Below are positions 42,490 to 50,621 of a stretch of 64,000 nt of DNA, in pieces (positions within the stretch are counted from its first letter, which is position 1; each line of letters begins with the position of its first letter). Under the pieces are notes generated by a model. The model had not been told where the DNA came from. It did no database searches and saw only the letters and a list, made by a program, of their open reading frames with translations. Source of the stretch: Caldifarciminota bacterium (lineage in GTDB: Bacteria > Hydrothermota > Tepidihabitantia > B3-TA06). The DNA is taken from the NCBI GenBank assembly GCA_016934635.1, contig JAFGSK010000044.1, positions 112,784 through 176,783 on the forward strand, read 5' to 3'. The position numbers were made by a program, and so were the translations under genes.

Positions 42490-44148
42490 CTACCTTATCT
42501 TCCCCAACTCCTCCACGAACGCAGGTCTGCGGGCGTAGTCAGTCTCAAAGGTTTCAATCAGTTTTAAGGTTTCCTTCTCGAATCCCTTTATTCCTTTCAT
42601 AAGCTGCAGATATCCGGCGACTTCCCTGTAGTGTGCATGTCCCATGTTGTGTTTTACAAAGGGAACTATCAGCTCCATGTAAGCCCTGAAGTACTCTGCG
42701 GGATACCTTGGGGCAAGCCGCTCGTGGTACTTCTCGAGATAATGAAGACTCTTCTTAGCCAGGACCATATCCAGGGCTTTATCGTGCATATCTTCACGCA
42801 GATACGTTTCGAGCAAAACGTCGTCACGGTCGATATGGTTCCGTTTGAGTTCGGCTGTTATATCCTTGAGTGTATTGTTCCATTCTTCCGGAGTACATAA
42901 CGCCTTCAACTCCTCGTAGTCCCCCCAGTTCCTCTTTTCGAGAAACAAATCAGTCAGGTTGCATTTGTACTTCTGCGGATCGCTAGACTTGTAGAATTCC
43001 CCCAGAAACCTACGCAGGTCTTCCCTGAGATGTTCGGGGAAGAGCGTAAGACCCTCCTCGGCGACTTCTGTAGCCTGATCTGGGCGTCCGTTTTCTGCCA
43101 GACGCCTGGCATACCACAGGCACAACTTGTAATCGTTCCTGAAGTCCCTTTCCATGAGTGAATAGAACTCATCCCACGCCCCCAGTCCTTCCAGGATATG
43201 AAGCATCATCGAGCAAAGCCTCCACGCCCTGAAGTGTACGATAAAATCGTCAGTGCTAGGGAGATTGGGTGGCATGTGTGGTTCGAGAAGCCCTCTCCAG
43301 TACTTCAAGTCATCGGTATCGGTACAGACCATCTGGAGAGCGATATAGTAGTACTCCTCGAAAAAGTCAGGGTCGTTTTCTATGAATTTCTTGAACAGGT
43401 AGCGTATCCACGGCCTCCTCTGCCGGTGATCGGAGCCTGACTCCTTGAGGACATTGGCAAGATCGTGAATCGTGTCCGCGAATTCCCCGCCGTAGTAACC
43501 GTCCGAATCGTCCACCCAGTCCATCTTCTCGGCGATAACCTCGGAGACCGCCTGGTTGATCAGAAGGGCTTCGTCGTAGTCGCCTCTGCGAATGTAAAAG
43601 TTGGTAAGGTCATGAAAATCCTGAAAGTTAACCTCTATTCCATAGCGATGATACCCCGAACCCTTTAACGCCTTGCGGTACAGAAGGCGGAGTTCGCTTT
43701 TATATTTCTGAAGCCTCTTTCTTGCCGATTCCGGAAATTGGATATATATGTCCAGCAAGCCTGAGACATAGCGGACCTTTTCAAAAACTCTGGAGGCAAA
43801 CATTCGATCTGAAGAATCTGGAGTAAGTGCCGCATCCTGCGGCTCCGGGGCGAAGGTCTCCTTATCTGTGGATTTCTCCCCCTCTCCCTTATAAAACAGG
43901 TGGAGCAGCACGGCAACAACATGTTTGCAGTAGCCTCCTAGGCTGTAGGGACACGTGCACGAAGCAGTAAAGTCGTCTCCGTAAAGACGTACCGTCACCT
44001 TGTAAGACTCTGTTCCCCGCACCGTCGCGGTTATCCTGTCCCCAAACCGCTCAACCGACTCAACCCTGCCTTCCCGGAAATACCTCACCGCCCTTTCGTA
44101 CGATGAAGGAGTAGAGACCGATTTTATCTTATCAAGACCGGGTTTCAT
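42490..44148 (-). CDS. SWIM zinc-finger protein with long helical repeat region
   Basis: About 552 residues from the ATG at 44148 (an upstream GTG at 44151 is in frame). The SWIM zinc motif CxCx(n)CxH is seen as 'SCTCPYSLGGYCKHVVAVLLHLFY', ligands within 'CTCPYSLGGYCKH' at about residues 58-70. The remaining 450 residues are helical with TPR-like features and many charged and aromatic residues ('YLRGDYDEALLINQAVSEV' as an example is close to 'RRGDYDEALLINQ'). Such proteins often accompany SNF2 helicases or act in DNA or protein binding; no helicase is near. It is monocistronic. Confidence 0.8.
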   Translation of the reverse strand: MKPGLDKIKSVSTPSSYERAVRYFREGRVESVERFGDRITATVRGTESYKVTVRLYGDDFTASCTCPYSLGGYCKHVVAVLLHLFYKGEGEKSTDKETFAPEPQDAALTPDSSDRMFASRVFEKVRYVSGLLDIYIQFPESARKRLQKYKSELRLLYRKALKGSGYHRYGIEVNFQDFHDLTNFYIRRGDYDEALLINQAVSEVIAEKMDWVDDSDGYYGGEFADTIHDLANVLKESGSDHRQRRPWIRYLFKKFIENDPDFFEEYYYIALQMVCTDTDDLKYWRGLLEPHMPPNLPSTDDFIVHFRAWRLCSMMLHILEGLGAWDEFYSLMERDFRNDYKLCLWYARRLAENGRPDQATEVAEEGLTLFPEHLREDLRRFLGEFYKSSDPQKYKCNLTDLFLEKRNWGDYEELKALCTPEEWNNTLKDITAELKRNHIDRDDVLLETYLREDMHDKALDMVLAKKSLHYLEKYHERLAPRYPAEYFRAYMELIVPFVKHNMGHAHYREVAGYLQLMKGIKGFEKETLKLIETFETDYARRPAFVEELGKIR

Positions 44149-44257
44149 CACCTTTTTGTCCTTCCGTTTGACTCGATCATATTATAGTTTATTCAAGATT
44201 TCGGGACAGGCAAGCAGAAGGTTGAATTAGTGAGATAAACCCAGTCATAACACGAGG

Positions 44258-44350
44258 GTGTGGCACAGGTTCTCCAACCTGTGCTCTACAGATCACCATA
44301 GACTGAGAGTCTGTGCTGCACGGGTACCACCAACCTAATTACTGGCAAAA
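44258..44350. repeat. Dispersed ~93-bp repeat, copy 1
   Basis: Contains CACAGGTT..AACCTGTGCTCTA and AGACTGAGAGTCTGTGCT, two palindromic units. The same order recurs at 46757-46850; shorter versions lie at 47422-47440 and 54014-54030. Confidence 0.7.
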
Positions 44351-44373
44351 AACAAGTTGATTTATTCTCCAGG

Positions 44374-44441
44374 CTTACCTGACGCGAAGCGATGCGGATG
44401 CATCAAGGCAAGCCCCTGCGTTTTTCCTGCGATCTTTTGAC
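44374..44441. repeat. 68-bp direct repeat, copy 2
   Basis: Second copy of 42369-42436, immediately followed by a relative of the 9522-9554 element (CGAGCCGCAAGCGTTGAG). Confidence 0.75.
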
Positions 44442-44555
44442 TCTTCCGAGCCGCAAGCGTTGAGAGAAGCTCAAACAGAAGCATTCAATACACGCAAAAC
44501 CATTCGCCCCGCGAACAAAATTTCATAGTATTTGCCGTCGTGATACTACACCCAT

Positions 44556-44583
44556 TTGACAAGTTACATATTTTCGTTAACAT
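44556..44583 (+). promoter_or_regulatory. Promoter and structured leader of the 44654 gene
   Basis: TTGACA (44556-44561), 16 bases, TAACAT (44578-44583). The leader of about 65 bases can pair GCTTAC (44611-44616) with GTAAGC (44635-44640), directly before the AAGGAGG site; an alternative TTGGC/GCCAA pairing would cover the same site. Confidence 0.55.
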
Positions 44584-44653
44584 AGTAAATACATGGTTGG
44601 CATGAAGGTTGCTTACTACAAGGCAAGTTAACCTGTAAGCCAAGGAGGCGTAT

Positions 44654-46048
44654 ATGCGAAGATTCTTTGTTTTTCTCGGGGTAGTAAGTGTAATAATCCT
44701 TTCTTTAACCCCGACAAATCTCAGGGCCGGGTGGCTGAAATACTACGGGATAGCAGACACCTCCGAGATGGGCTACTGTCTGCTGCATACCGCGGACGCA
44801 GGCTTTATCATGTCCGCCTATGCCGTACAGATGGGAAAAATGTGGGTCATCAAGACGGATTCGGAAGGCGACGTGCAGTGGAACTCTTACTACACTGCCG
44901 ATTTTCCCAGCACCAATAAAAACTGCATTCGAAAAACCGCGGACGGCGGCTACATTCTGACAGGTTCAGGTTTCAAGCTCTTGAAGATTGGAAGCTCCGG
45001 CGACAGCTCGTGGGCATATCAAATAGAGGATCACTACTACACGCAGTGGGCGGAGCAGACATCTGACGGAGGGTACATCGCAATCGGACACAGGGATACC
45101 ACTTTCGGAGCCGAAGGATACGCCACAAGGATATGGCTCTTTAAGACCGACGCGTCGGGCGCAGTCCAGTGGGAAAAGACCTACGGCATACACGAATCAG
45201 ATTCTCTCTATTTTGGATTCTGTATTCAGGAGGCCTCGGACGGAAACTACATCGCCTGCGGGAGCTGGATGTATAAGGTGTGGCTGGCAAAGATAGACCA
45301 GGCAGGCGATACCATGTGGAGCAAGACCTTTCCCGAACCGGGATACGGAGCCTATTCACTGAGAGAGACCTCAGACGGCGGCATAATCATGTGCGGTTAC
45401 GCCTCTCCGTCAGTAGGTCTCCTGGTGGTCAAGACCGATGCTTCGGGCGTGGTGGAATGGTCGACTACCTACGGCGGGGAATCGTTTTCAGCCCAGGATA
45501 TTCGCGAGACACCGGACGGCGGGTACGTACTCACAGGTATCCGCGACATAAATCCTTACAAATTGGACGTTGTTGTACAGAGGTTATCCTCAGCCGGCGA
45601 CATCCAGTGGACAAAGATTTACGGCGATACCCTGAACAACGAATTAGGTCGCAGTATCGAGCTGACCTCGGACGGCGGATATGCGATAGGAGGAAGTATT
45701 TACTGGGATAACCCGGGTCCGGGACACCAGCACGATCATTACGACGTACTGCTGCTCAAGCTGGATGAGAGCGGAGATACGATGCCGACTTCGATTTCCG
45801 AGGTCGAACCAGCGCGTGAACCCGGTTTCGAAATCCTGACCAGCACAGGTTCGAAAGTGCACTTGTCTTCTCTTCGTGATGAAAGGCTGCAGCTCAAAAT
45901 CTTCGACGCTTCAGGCAGATTAGTGGATGAGTTGGCTCTCGATGGTCACTCAAAGGCAACCTGGGGCAACGGGTTTTTGCCGGGGATCTATTTCATCAAG
46001 GGAATATCACTAAACCAGGTTCCCTGTAAGGTGATTTTGATTAAATAG
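44654..46048 (+). CDS. Secreted DGGY-repeat propeller protein with sorting-type tail
   Basis: A 464-residue secreted protein with signal peptide (to about residue 24, 'LRAGW'). Seven repeats of about 50 residues alternate 'TsDGGYiltG' with 'KTDasGdvqW', which suggests a seven-bladed propeller. The last 80 residues ('LKIFDASGRLVDEL', 'WGNGFLPGIYFIKG', 'KVILIK') look like a Por-secretion/FlgD-like C-terminal sorting domain. Export by a type IX-like system is therefore possible. The repeat type is common in uncultured bacteria but uncharacterised. A paralogue with the same design lies at 50622. AAGGAGG precedes the ATG. Confidence 0.8.
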   Translation: MRRFFVFLGVVSVIILSLTPTNLRAGWLKYYGIADTSEMGYCLLHTADAGFIMSAYAVQMGKMWVIKTDSEGDVQWNSYYTADFPSTNKNCIRKTADGGYILTGSGFKLLKIGSSGDSSWAYQIEDHYYTQWAEQTSDGGYIAIGHRDTTFGAEGYATRIWLFKTDASGAVQWEKTYGIHESDSLYFGFCIQEASDGNYIACGSWMYKVWLAKIDQAGDTMWSKTFPEPGYGAYSLRETSDGGIIMCGYASPSVGLLVVKTDASGVVEWSTTYGGESFSAQDIRETPDGGYVLTGIRDINPYKLDVVVQRLSSAGDIQWTKIYGDTLNNELGRSIELTSDGGYAIGGSIYWDNPGPGHQHDHYDVLLLKLDESGDTMPTSISEVEPAREPGFEILTSTGSKVHLSSLRDERLQLKIFDASGRLVDELALDGHSKATWGNGFLPGIYFIKGISLNQVPCKVILIK

Positions 46049-46215
46049 ACTCGCGTGATATTCCGGGGTCCCCTAAAGGGTACGAAGTAACCTTCAGGGG
46101 TGAAAAGAAGGTTGTGCTCGTTCGGTAATCCCTCCGACCGCTCTTACAGAGCGGTCACCTCTCTTGATAAGGGAGGCAAAGCTGTCCCCCTTACTAAGGG
46201 GGAATAGAAGGGGTA
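46049..46215. other. Palindrome-rich gap
   Basis: About 165 bases, no gene. It carries two perfect inverted repeats: GACCGCTC/GAGCGGTC (46136-46156) and CCCCCTT/AAGGGGG (46186-46202). Confidence 0.5.
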
Positions 46216-46437
46216 TTATAATAACTTTTTGAAATTCTCAACAGTCAAACCAGCATGGCGAATTACTGCACGCAGCGAACCTTTATCCAACTTCTTATGG
46301 TCGGGTACTACCACTTGTGCAAACGGTTCATATCGTCTGAGGATAATATGACTGCCGTGCTGTCTCTTTACAGCGAAACCGACTTTAGCCAAGGCCTTAG
46401 CATATTCTTGACCAGAGATTTGTGGAAGTTACGTCAC
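46216..46437 (-). pseudogene. hicA: HicA-type toxin with a nonsense codon at position 3
   Basis: From a GTG at 46437 the frame reads V-T-stop-L-P-Q-I-S-G-Q, then the full HicA body: 'KVGFAVKRQHGSHIILRR', catalytic-site His in 'GSH', 'VVVPDHKKLDKGSLRAVIR' cut to 'VPDHKKLDKGSLR', and 'AGLTVENFKKLL'. Normal family starts are M-T-K-L-P, so the third codon (46429-46431) changed from AAA to TAA. HicA cleaves mRNA; this copy should be silent unless a TTG start further in is used. It follows the frameshifted hicB by 7 bases. Confidence 0.82.
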
Positions 46438-46444
46438 ACCGCGA

Positions 46445-46639
46445 CTATAATGGTCTCAAAGCCTCTTCAGAAACAGGTAGACCATCCTCCTTTAATGCTT
46501 CGATGTATCCCTGAATCGCTTCTTTGATATTGGTAATCGCCTCTTCCCTGGTTTCCCCTGGCTAATGCATCCGGGAAGACTTGGACATTCAACGACCCAG
46601 AATCCGTCCTCACCCGGATAAAACGACAACTTGTCTCAT
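46445..46639 (-). pseudogene. hicB: HicB-type antitoxin with two frameshifts
   Basis: Reading from the ATG at 46639 the product is M-R-Q-V-V-V, then a one-base slip in a T-run (near 46619) leads into 'YPGEDGFWVVECPSLPGCISQG'-like sequence (key part 'CPSLPGCISQG'), then a lost G in a G-run (near 46560) leads into 'ETREEAITNIKEAIQ' and 'GLPVSEEALRPL'. Together these make a complete HicB partial-RNase-fold domain. Two independent indels mean it is decayed. Gene order hicB-hicA and a near promoter fit a former toxin-antitoxin unit. Confidence 0.82.
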
Positions 46640-46645
46640 AGATTT

Positions 46646-46673
46646 ATAATAAGCGTGGTTATGTTTCTGTCAA
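46646..46673 (-). promoter_or_regulatory. Promoter of the first hicBA remnant, start-proximal (leaderless type)
   Basis: TTGACA (46673-46668), 16 bases, TATTAT (46651-46646), six bases to the hicB ATG at 46639. The promoter is intact although both genes are broken. Confidence 0.65.
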
Positions 46674-46756
46674 GCTGGGTTTCACCTCGTTATAAGCCGT
46701 GAGACGGGTGGGGTTTCAACTGCACAGAGGATGGTGCCGGTAAGGTAAACACCGAC

Positions 46757-46850
46757 CGTGTGGTACAGGTTGGCTAACCTGTGCTCTAGAGATATCCACA
46801 GACTGAGAGTCTGTGCTACATGAATACACCCCACCACCTAATCACTGGCC
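46757..46850. repeat. Dispersed ~93-bp repeat, copy 2
   Basis: Second copy of 44258-44350 (CACAGACTGAGAGTCTGTGCTACA core). Its end overlaps the frameshifted 3' end of the second hicA. Confidence 0.7.
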
Positions 46851-47092
46851 AAAAAGTTCTGCTGTCAGAACAGCCTTTTCCATCTCAAGGTAACCTGCCA
46901 CATCCCTTAAGATGTAATCAGGGTTCCTATCTTCACTAGTGACTGGGTAGGTATGGTGATACGGTGTCCATACCCCTTTTTTGTAGATGTAAACCTTATA
47001 TGGTTTCCTGTTTGTCGGATTATTTTATGTTCGTGTCTGGAAAGCAGTTTGGCTAACTCTACACCCCTAAGATCTCTCGGGATCTTAGACAT
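46842..47092 (-). pseudogene. hicA: Second HicA-type toxin, frameshifted near the C-terminus
   Basis: The intact start encodes 'MSKIPRDLRGVELAKLL', 'RQTGNHIRFTSTKKG' and 'HRITIPTQSLVKIGTL', clearly the YcfA/HicA family. It then stops early at 46907. Adding one base after 'GTL' restores 'YILRDVAGYLEMEK' and a stop at 46842, the normal HicA ending. The catalytic His (Asn-His in 'GNHIR', usually Ser-His) is kept. The truncation removes the last helix, so activity is uncertain. Its ATG overlaps the hicB stop by 8 bases. Confidence 0.8.
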
Positions 47093-47291
47093 AGTGCATC
47101 GTTTCTTCCTTAACTATACGCGAGTGGATGATTTGAGGAACTTTGTCCCCGAAATGGCATGTTACTGCGTCCCTTATATTCCCCTTAAGCTCCTGTATGG
47201 TTTCACCCTGGGTAAATATGGAGTGCCCTATCGCCCTGGCTGTCCAGCCTCCTTCCGCGTCTTCTTCCACGAGAAAGGTTATCTCGTTTAT
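47085..47291 (-). pseudogene. hicB: Second HicB-type antitoxin, start region damaged
   Basis: The frame encodes 'NEITFLVEEDAEGGWTARAI', 'GHSIFTQGETIQELKGNIRDAV' (key 'GETIQELKGNIRDAV') and 'CHFGDKVPQIIHSRIVKEE', a full HicB body. The position where an ATG is expected (47291-47289) reads ATA, although an AAAGGAGG site lies upstream, and stop codons precede it in frame. Only an internal GTG (47270) remains. A point mutation of the start codon is the simplest account. Confidence 0.65.
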
Positions 47292-47508
47292 TCCAGACTA
47301 CTCCTGCCTCCTTTATCTTCGCGGAACCTCAGGTATTGTTCTCATTCTACGCTCTCCTTAGAATTATAACATCCCTGGCTTTACTGTTAAGCCTCCGGGG
47401 TACTTCTTGGAGTCGAATAACCACAGACTGAGAGTATGTGCTGACCAGTCCTTACCCAATTACCGGTTATCCGTTCCTCCGACGTCTCGATGCGTTCGTG
47501 GTGTGAAT
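47292..47508. other. Gap upstream of the second hicBA remnant
   Basis: About 215 bases. A TATAAT on the minus strand (about 47365-47370) with AAGGAG after it leads into a ten-codon minicistron before the hicB remnant. A short AGACTGAGAGTATGTGCT repeat is at 47423-47440. Confidence 0.4.
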
Positions 47509-48114
47509 TCAAGGATAGAATCGTATCCCCATCTTGAAACCAAAACCTGAGCCCAGCCAGCTTGCAGCGATGGCGTAAACGTTCTCCTCCTCGGGCTTCA
47601 GGGTCTTGAACCCTCCGCCCGCGTCCAGGAATACCGCCATGCGATTCGAGGTAAAGAGCTCGAGCCCGAAGTAGCCGAATACCCCGAAGGTTATATTAGG
47701 TCCAACCAGATTGCCGCAGTCGTAGATGAGGTCGTCGTATGGGGTGAATGTATAGCCAACCAGGATGTCGGTTGCCCCGTAAGGTCTCATGAACCCGTGC
47801 ATTATCGGCCCTGAGCCGCCGAAGGAAACGATACCTGCAGCGGCCACCGGGTGGAACGAAGCCTGCTCCCCGGTCTCCTGGTCGATGAACGTAGCCCAGG
47901 TCAAGGAACTGCACATCCGAGCCTTGATACCAATCTGGAACGATGAGCCTATGGTCGGCAATGTGACGCCTGCCTGCATGAACGAAAGGCTCCCCATCAC
48001 ACCGGGCGCAAACTCAAGACCGAGGGATCGGCCTGAGTTTAGGGTGTCGATCTCAGCCGCTGCTGGGACTGCTGCGAAAAGGGTCAATATAAAAATCTGG
48101 CAAGATTTGTTCAT
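47509..48114 (-). CDS. Predicted outer-membrane beta-barrel protein
   Basis: A 201-residue secreted protein (signal ending 'AAVPAAAE'). The mature part shows Gly- and aromatic-rich strands ('LGLEFAPGVMGSLSF', 'ITFGVFGYFGLELF', 'GFGFKMGIRFYP') and ends in a barrel-type 'IRFYP'. The start overlaps the preceding gene by 4 bases (ATGA) and has AGGAGC upstream. Possibly a partner of the SGNH-like secreted protein. No named family. Confidence 0.6.
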   Translation of the reverse strand: MNKSCQIFILTLFAAVPAAAEIDTLNSGRSLGLEFAPGVMGSLSFMQAGVTLPTIGSSFQIGIKARMCSSLTWATFIDQETGEQASFHPVAAAGIVSFGGSGPIMHGFMRPYGATDILVGYTFTPYDDLIYDCGNLVGPNITFGVFGYFGLELFTSNRMAVFLDAGGGFKTLKPEEENVYAIAASWLGSGFGFKMGIRFYP

Positions 48115-49226
48115 TTGCGCTCCTTTTGACTTAAGATCAGCAGTTTCTCAGTCCAAGTGAAATCTTTATGCTGAATTCCAATAAAATACACCCCGTTACC
48201 CGCCACTGCCCTGTCCCAGACGACTCGATGTTCGCCTGAGGTTTGAATCCCTTCTGCCAGCGAGGCGACCCTCCGACCGCACGCATCGAAGATACTTATG
48301 CCCACCCGGCCAGCCTCAGGCAGATAGTAACGAATCGTCAGAGCGCCGTTAGCATAAATGACTTCTAATCGAATGTCAGATTGCTCCTTGTCAAGCCCCT
48401 CCTCTGCTCCCTCGCTCCATCCAAGTATAAAAGCAAAGAGCCGCCAGAGCGCAGAGGCAACTCGTTTCCGTCCCAACCCGTTGAGGCGGGTGCCGTCGAT
48501 CGAGTAATCGTGCCACATTCCCTCGAATCCGTCAACGTCTTGTACCGGCTCCCCCAGGGTGTCGTGGGATTCGATGTCGGCAAGGTCAAATAATACCCTC
48601 CCGTTGTTCGCGCAGTAATTCCTGGCAAGGGTGTTGAATACCCCCTTTTCGTCGTTTCCCCACCTGTCGTTCAAAGGGGCGGTCCACCATACAAACGTAA
48701 CCTCGGGGTAATCGGCTTCCAGGGCTTGCATGGTTGGCTTGTAGAATGTGTGCCATATTGAGTCAGCAGGGATTTCTCCCCACCAGTCCTGGCAGATGAA
48801 ATCCTCGACGCTGAACATGAAAAAGGCAATATCGACCGAACCTCCAAAACCCTGGTCCCTGATCTTTTCGTTGAATTTGGAGCACTTCGACTCAGGGAGA
48901 AAATCGAATCCGTATGAGAAGTGCCCTATGCCGCTGTTTTCGTAAAACCAGCCGATATTCGGTGTATAGATAGTGTCAATAGAATACCTTGCCGCATTTT
49001 CGACTGCAAGGTCTGTAAAACCCTCCATTATACCGTCACCGATAAACCTGTGCATAAACAGGATGTCAAGCGCTTTTATTGAATCAAGGCAGGAAAGGGG
49101 AATCTTATCGGGATCGATGCAGTTGTGGTCGATAACGATCTGGGCTGAAAGGGGATTCATTAGGCATATCGAGAAGATAAATCCACAAAGGAAGACACTC
49201 ATCCTGAGGAAATGTTTTTTCTTCAC
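48111..49226 (-). CDS. Secreted SGNH-hydrolase-like protein with sorting-type tail
   Basis: About 371 residues from the GTG at 49226, which has GGAGG five bases upstream; an upstream start at 49334 would add a non-hydrophobic stretch before the signal peptide. After the signal ('SICLMNPLSAQ') comes 'IKALDILFMHRFIGDGIMEG', whose position and form resemble the first block of GDSL/SGNH-type esterases, with Arg-Phe-Ile-Gly in place of the usual Ser/Gly motif. A late 'MWHDYSIDGTRLNGLGR' could be the Asp/His block. The C-terminal 80 residues are a FlgD/Por-type tail ('VGISIFDACGRRVASL', 'GNGVYFIGI'). Hydrolase activity is uncertain. Confidence 0.6.
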   Translation of the reverse strand: MKKKHFLRMSVFLCGFIFSICLMNPLSAQIVIDHNCIDPDKIPLSCLDSIKALDILFMHRFIGDGIMEGFTDLAVENAARYSIDTIYTPNIGWFYENSGIGHFSYGFDFLPESKCSKFNEKIRDQGFGGSVDIAFFMFSVEDFICQDWWGEIPADSIWHTFYKPTMQALEADYPEVTFVWWTAPLNDRWGNDEKGVFNTLARNYCANNGRVLFDLADIESHDTLGEPVQDVDGFEGMWHDYSIDGTRLNGLGRKRVASALWRLFAFILGWSEGAEEGLDKEQSDIRLEVIYANGALTIRYYLPEAGRVGISIFDACGRRVASLAEGIQTSGEHRVVWDRAVAGNGVYFIGIQHKDFTWTEKLLILSQKERK

Positions 49227-49468
49227 AGCTGCCTCCATTTCGGGGTTCCTTAATGCTGGCGATTTAGACGATATTAAGCGCCAGGCGGGTCTTGTCAACA
49301 GCTGAGAGGACTTACTGAAAAAGCGGCGATGCATTAATACGCCTCAAAGGGTTGAATCAGTGAAACCAGTCATCTATTGTTACTCATCGCCTTCCGAAAT
49401 CTTCGAGGTTTACTCATAAGATTCCTTTGTACGTAAGACTCTGCGCATGATCGTGCCGGACGGAATAA
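49227..49468. other. Divergent gap between secreted protein and M23 peptidase
   Basis: About 240 bases, no gene. Near 49390-49450 are fragments also seen upstream of the TonB receptor (TACTCATAAGA-type, compare 1721-1733). Confidence 0.35.
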
Positions 49469-49497
49469 TTGACAATGTCGCCTTGGCGATGTATAAT
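49469..49497 (+). promoter_or_regulatory. Promoter of the M23 peptidase, start-proximal (leaderless type)
   Basis: TTGACA (49469-49474), 17 bases, TATAAT (49492-49497): a perfect consensus. Five bases separate it from the ATG at 49503. Confidence 0.82.
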
Positions 49498-49502
49498 TAT
49501 AC

Positions 49503-50447
49503 ATGCTAAAGCGTGTTATAAACTTACTCAAACAGAGAGTTACAGTCCTTATTGAATCCGGAACGTCCTCGAGGACGCTTCATCTCGCCTTGCCCAAGTG
49601 GGCGCTGCTCACGGTAACCTTGATCCTCGTTTCTATTGTGGGCCACGGCGGCAGATCGATGGTTGTCTGCATAGGTAATGAAATTGCGACGTCCCAGCTT
49701 AACCGCCAGGAACAGGAGAATCTCAAGCTTTCAGAAAGGTTCTCCGATCTAAAGTATGAGGCGGATTCTATCGAGCAGCTTCTGGCTTTATTAGAAACAC
49801 ATGATAATCAGTTGCGTATCTACGAGAACATGGAAATAAGTCCTGCTGACGCCCGGGCATTGGGTGTCGGCGGTCCGGCCCAGGAATCGGCTGAGTTGAT
49901 CGAGTTGGGAGAAATGGGGAGCGGATATTACGCGGAGACAGTTGAACTCGATCAGAAGATCGACATGCTACTTCGCAAAGTCCGGTTCCAGGAAGAAAGC
50001 TTTACAGAGATTGAAAATAAGATATCCAAAGACCAGTTCATACTCGACCATACACCATCGGTCAATCCGACCGAGGGCAGGTTGACTAGTGGTTTCGGTT
50101 ACCGCATCGATCCTTTCCTGCACTATCCCCAGTTGCACACAGGTGTTGATATCGCCAACGAACCTGGGACTCCGATACAGGCCAGTGCCGACGGCGTCGT
50201 TTCCTTCACCGGCTGGCTTACGGGTTACGGCAACACGGTAAAGATAGATCACGGGAACGGAATCGAGACCCTTTACGGACACCTCGACGAGTTCTGTGTC
50301 AAGCAGGGGCAATCTGTCTTTCGCGGTGAAGTTATCGCAACCATGGGTAACACCGGACGCTCCACCGGCCCTCACCTTCACTACGAGGTCAGGGTTGGGG
50401 GAAGACCTGTCAACCCCAAGGGGTATTTCCTGACCGAAGAAGAGTAA
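49503..50447 (+). CDS. M23-family (LytM-type) cell-wall peptidase
   Basis: A 314-residue inner-membrane anchored protein. One transmembrane helix at about residues 32-52 ('WALLTVTLILVSIVG') is followed by a coiled coil (about 60-185) and a C-terminal M23 domain. Zinc ligands are in 'HTGVDIA' (about residue 217) and 'HLHYEV' (about residue 292), with 'YGHLDEF' between them; all are intact, so it should cut peptidoglycan cross-links rather than act as an inactive EnvC-type activator. It has its own consensus promoter and a leaderless-type start. Confidence 0.92.
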   Translation: MLKRVINLLKQRVTVLIESGTSSRTLHLALPKWALLTVTLILVSIVGHGGRSMVVCIGNEIATSQLNRQEQENLKLSERFSDLKYEADSIEQLLALLETHDNQLRIYENMEISPADARALGVGGPAQESAELIELGEMGSGYYAETVELDQKIDMLLRKVRFQEESFTEIENKISKDQFILDHTPSVNPTEGRLTSGFGYRIDPFLHYPQLHTGVDIANEPGTPIQASADGVVSFTGWLTGYGNTVKIDHGNGIETLYGHLDEFCVKQGQSVFRGEVIATMGNTGRSTGPHLHYEVRVGGRPVNPKGYFLTEEE

Positions 50448-50507
50448 TCGTATCCCTGCAAACAATTTATGAGTGTGCGGAATTCCGAAGGATGCAAAAG
50501 GATGTAT

Positions 50508-50530
50508 TCCCTCTCCCTTCGGGAGAGGGA
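50508..50530. repeat. Palindromic intergenic repeat
   Basis: Perfect 10-bp stem TCCCTCTCCC / GGGAGAGGGA with a TTC loop. No T-run follows, so it is not a typical terminator. Similar CT/GA-rich palindromes occur near 46190 and 63600-63710. Confidence 0.65.
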
Positions 50531-50547
50531 TAAAGGGTGAGGGGTAC

Positions 50548-50575
50548 TTGACAATCCCTAACTGCCTCTTATACT
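50548..50575 (+). promoter_or_regulatory. Promoter of the 50622 gene
   Basis: TTGACA (50548-50553), 16 bases, TATACT (50570-50575). The leader carries the UUCG hairpin described next and a GGGAGG site. Confidence 0.75.
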
Positions 50576-50590
50576 AAAACATAATAAAAA

Positions 50591-50606
50591 AGACCCTTCG
50601 GGGTCT
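50591..50606 (+). promoter_or_regulatory. UUCG-capped leader hairpin
   Basis: AGACCC-TTCG-GGGTCT sits near the 5' end of the predicted mRNA, 15 bases before the start codon region. It probably stabilises the transcript. Confidence 0.6.
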
Positions 50607-50621
50607 AGATGGGAGGTCTAC

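Larger units (their letters stand above)
44152..44555. other. Non-coding stretch with dispersed repeats
   Basis: About 400 bases without a plausible gene. It holds two repeat blocks (44258-44350 and 44374-44464) and AT-rich sequence before the promoter at 44556. Confidence 0.55.

Noticed and set aside
50508..50530. Palindrome after the M23 peptidase as its terminator
   Set aside because: No T-run follows and similar palindromes are scattered between genes, so it is listed as a repeat.
50591..50606. UUCG hairpin read as a minus-strand terminator (T-run on that strand)
   Set aside because: No minus-strand gene leads into it; it sits in the predicted leader of the plus-strand gene.
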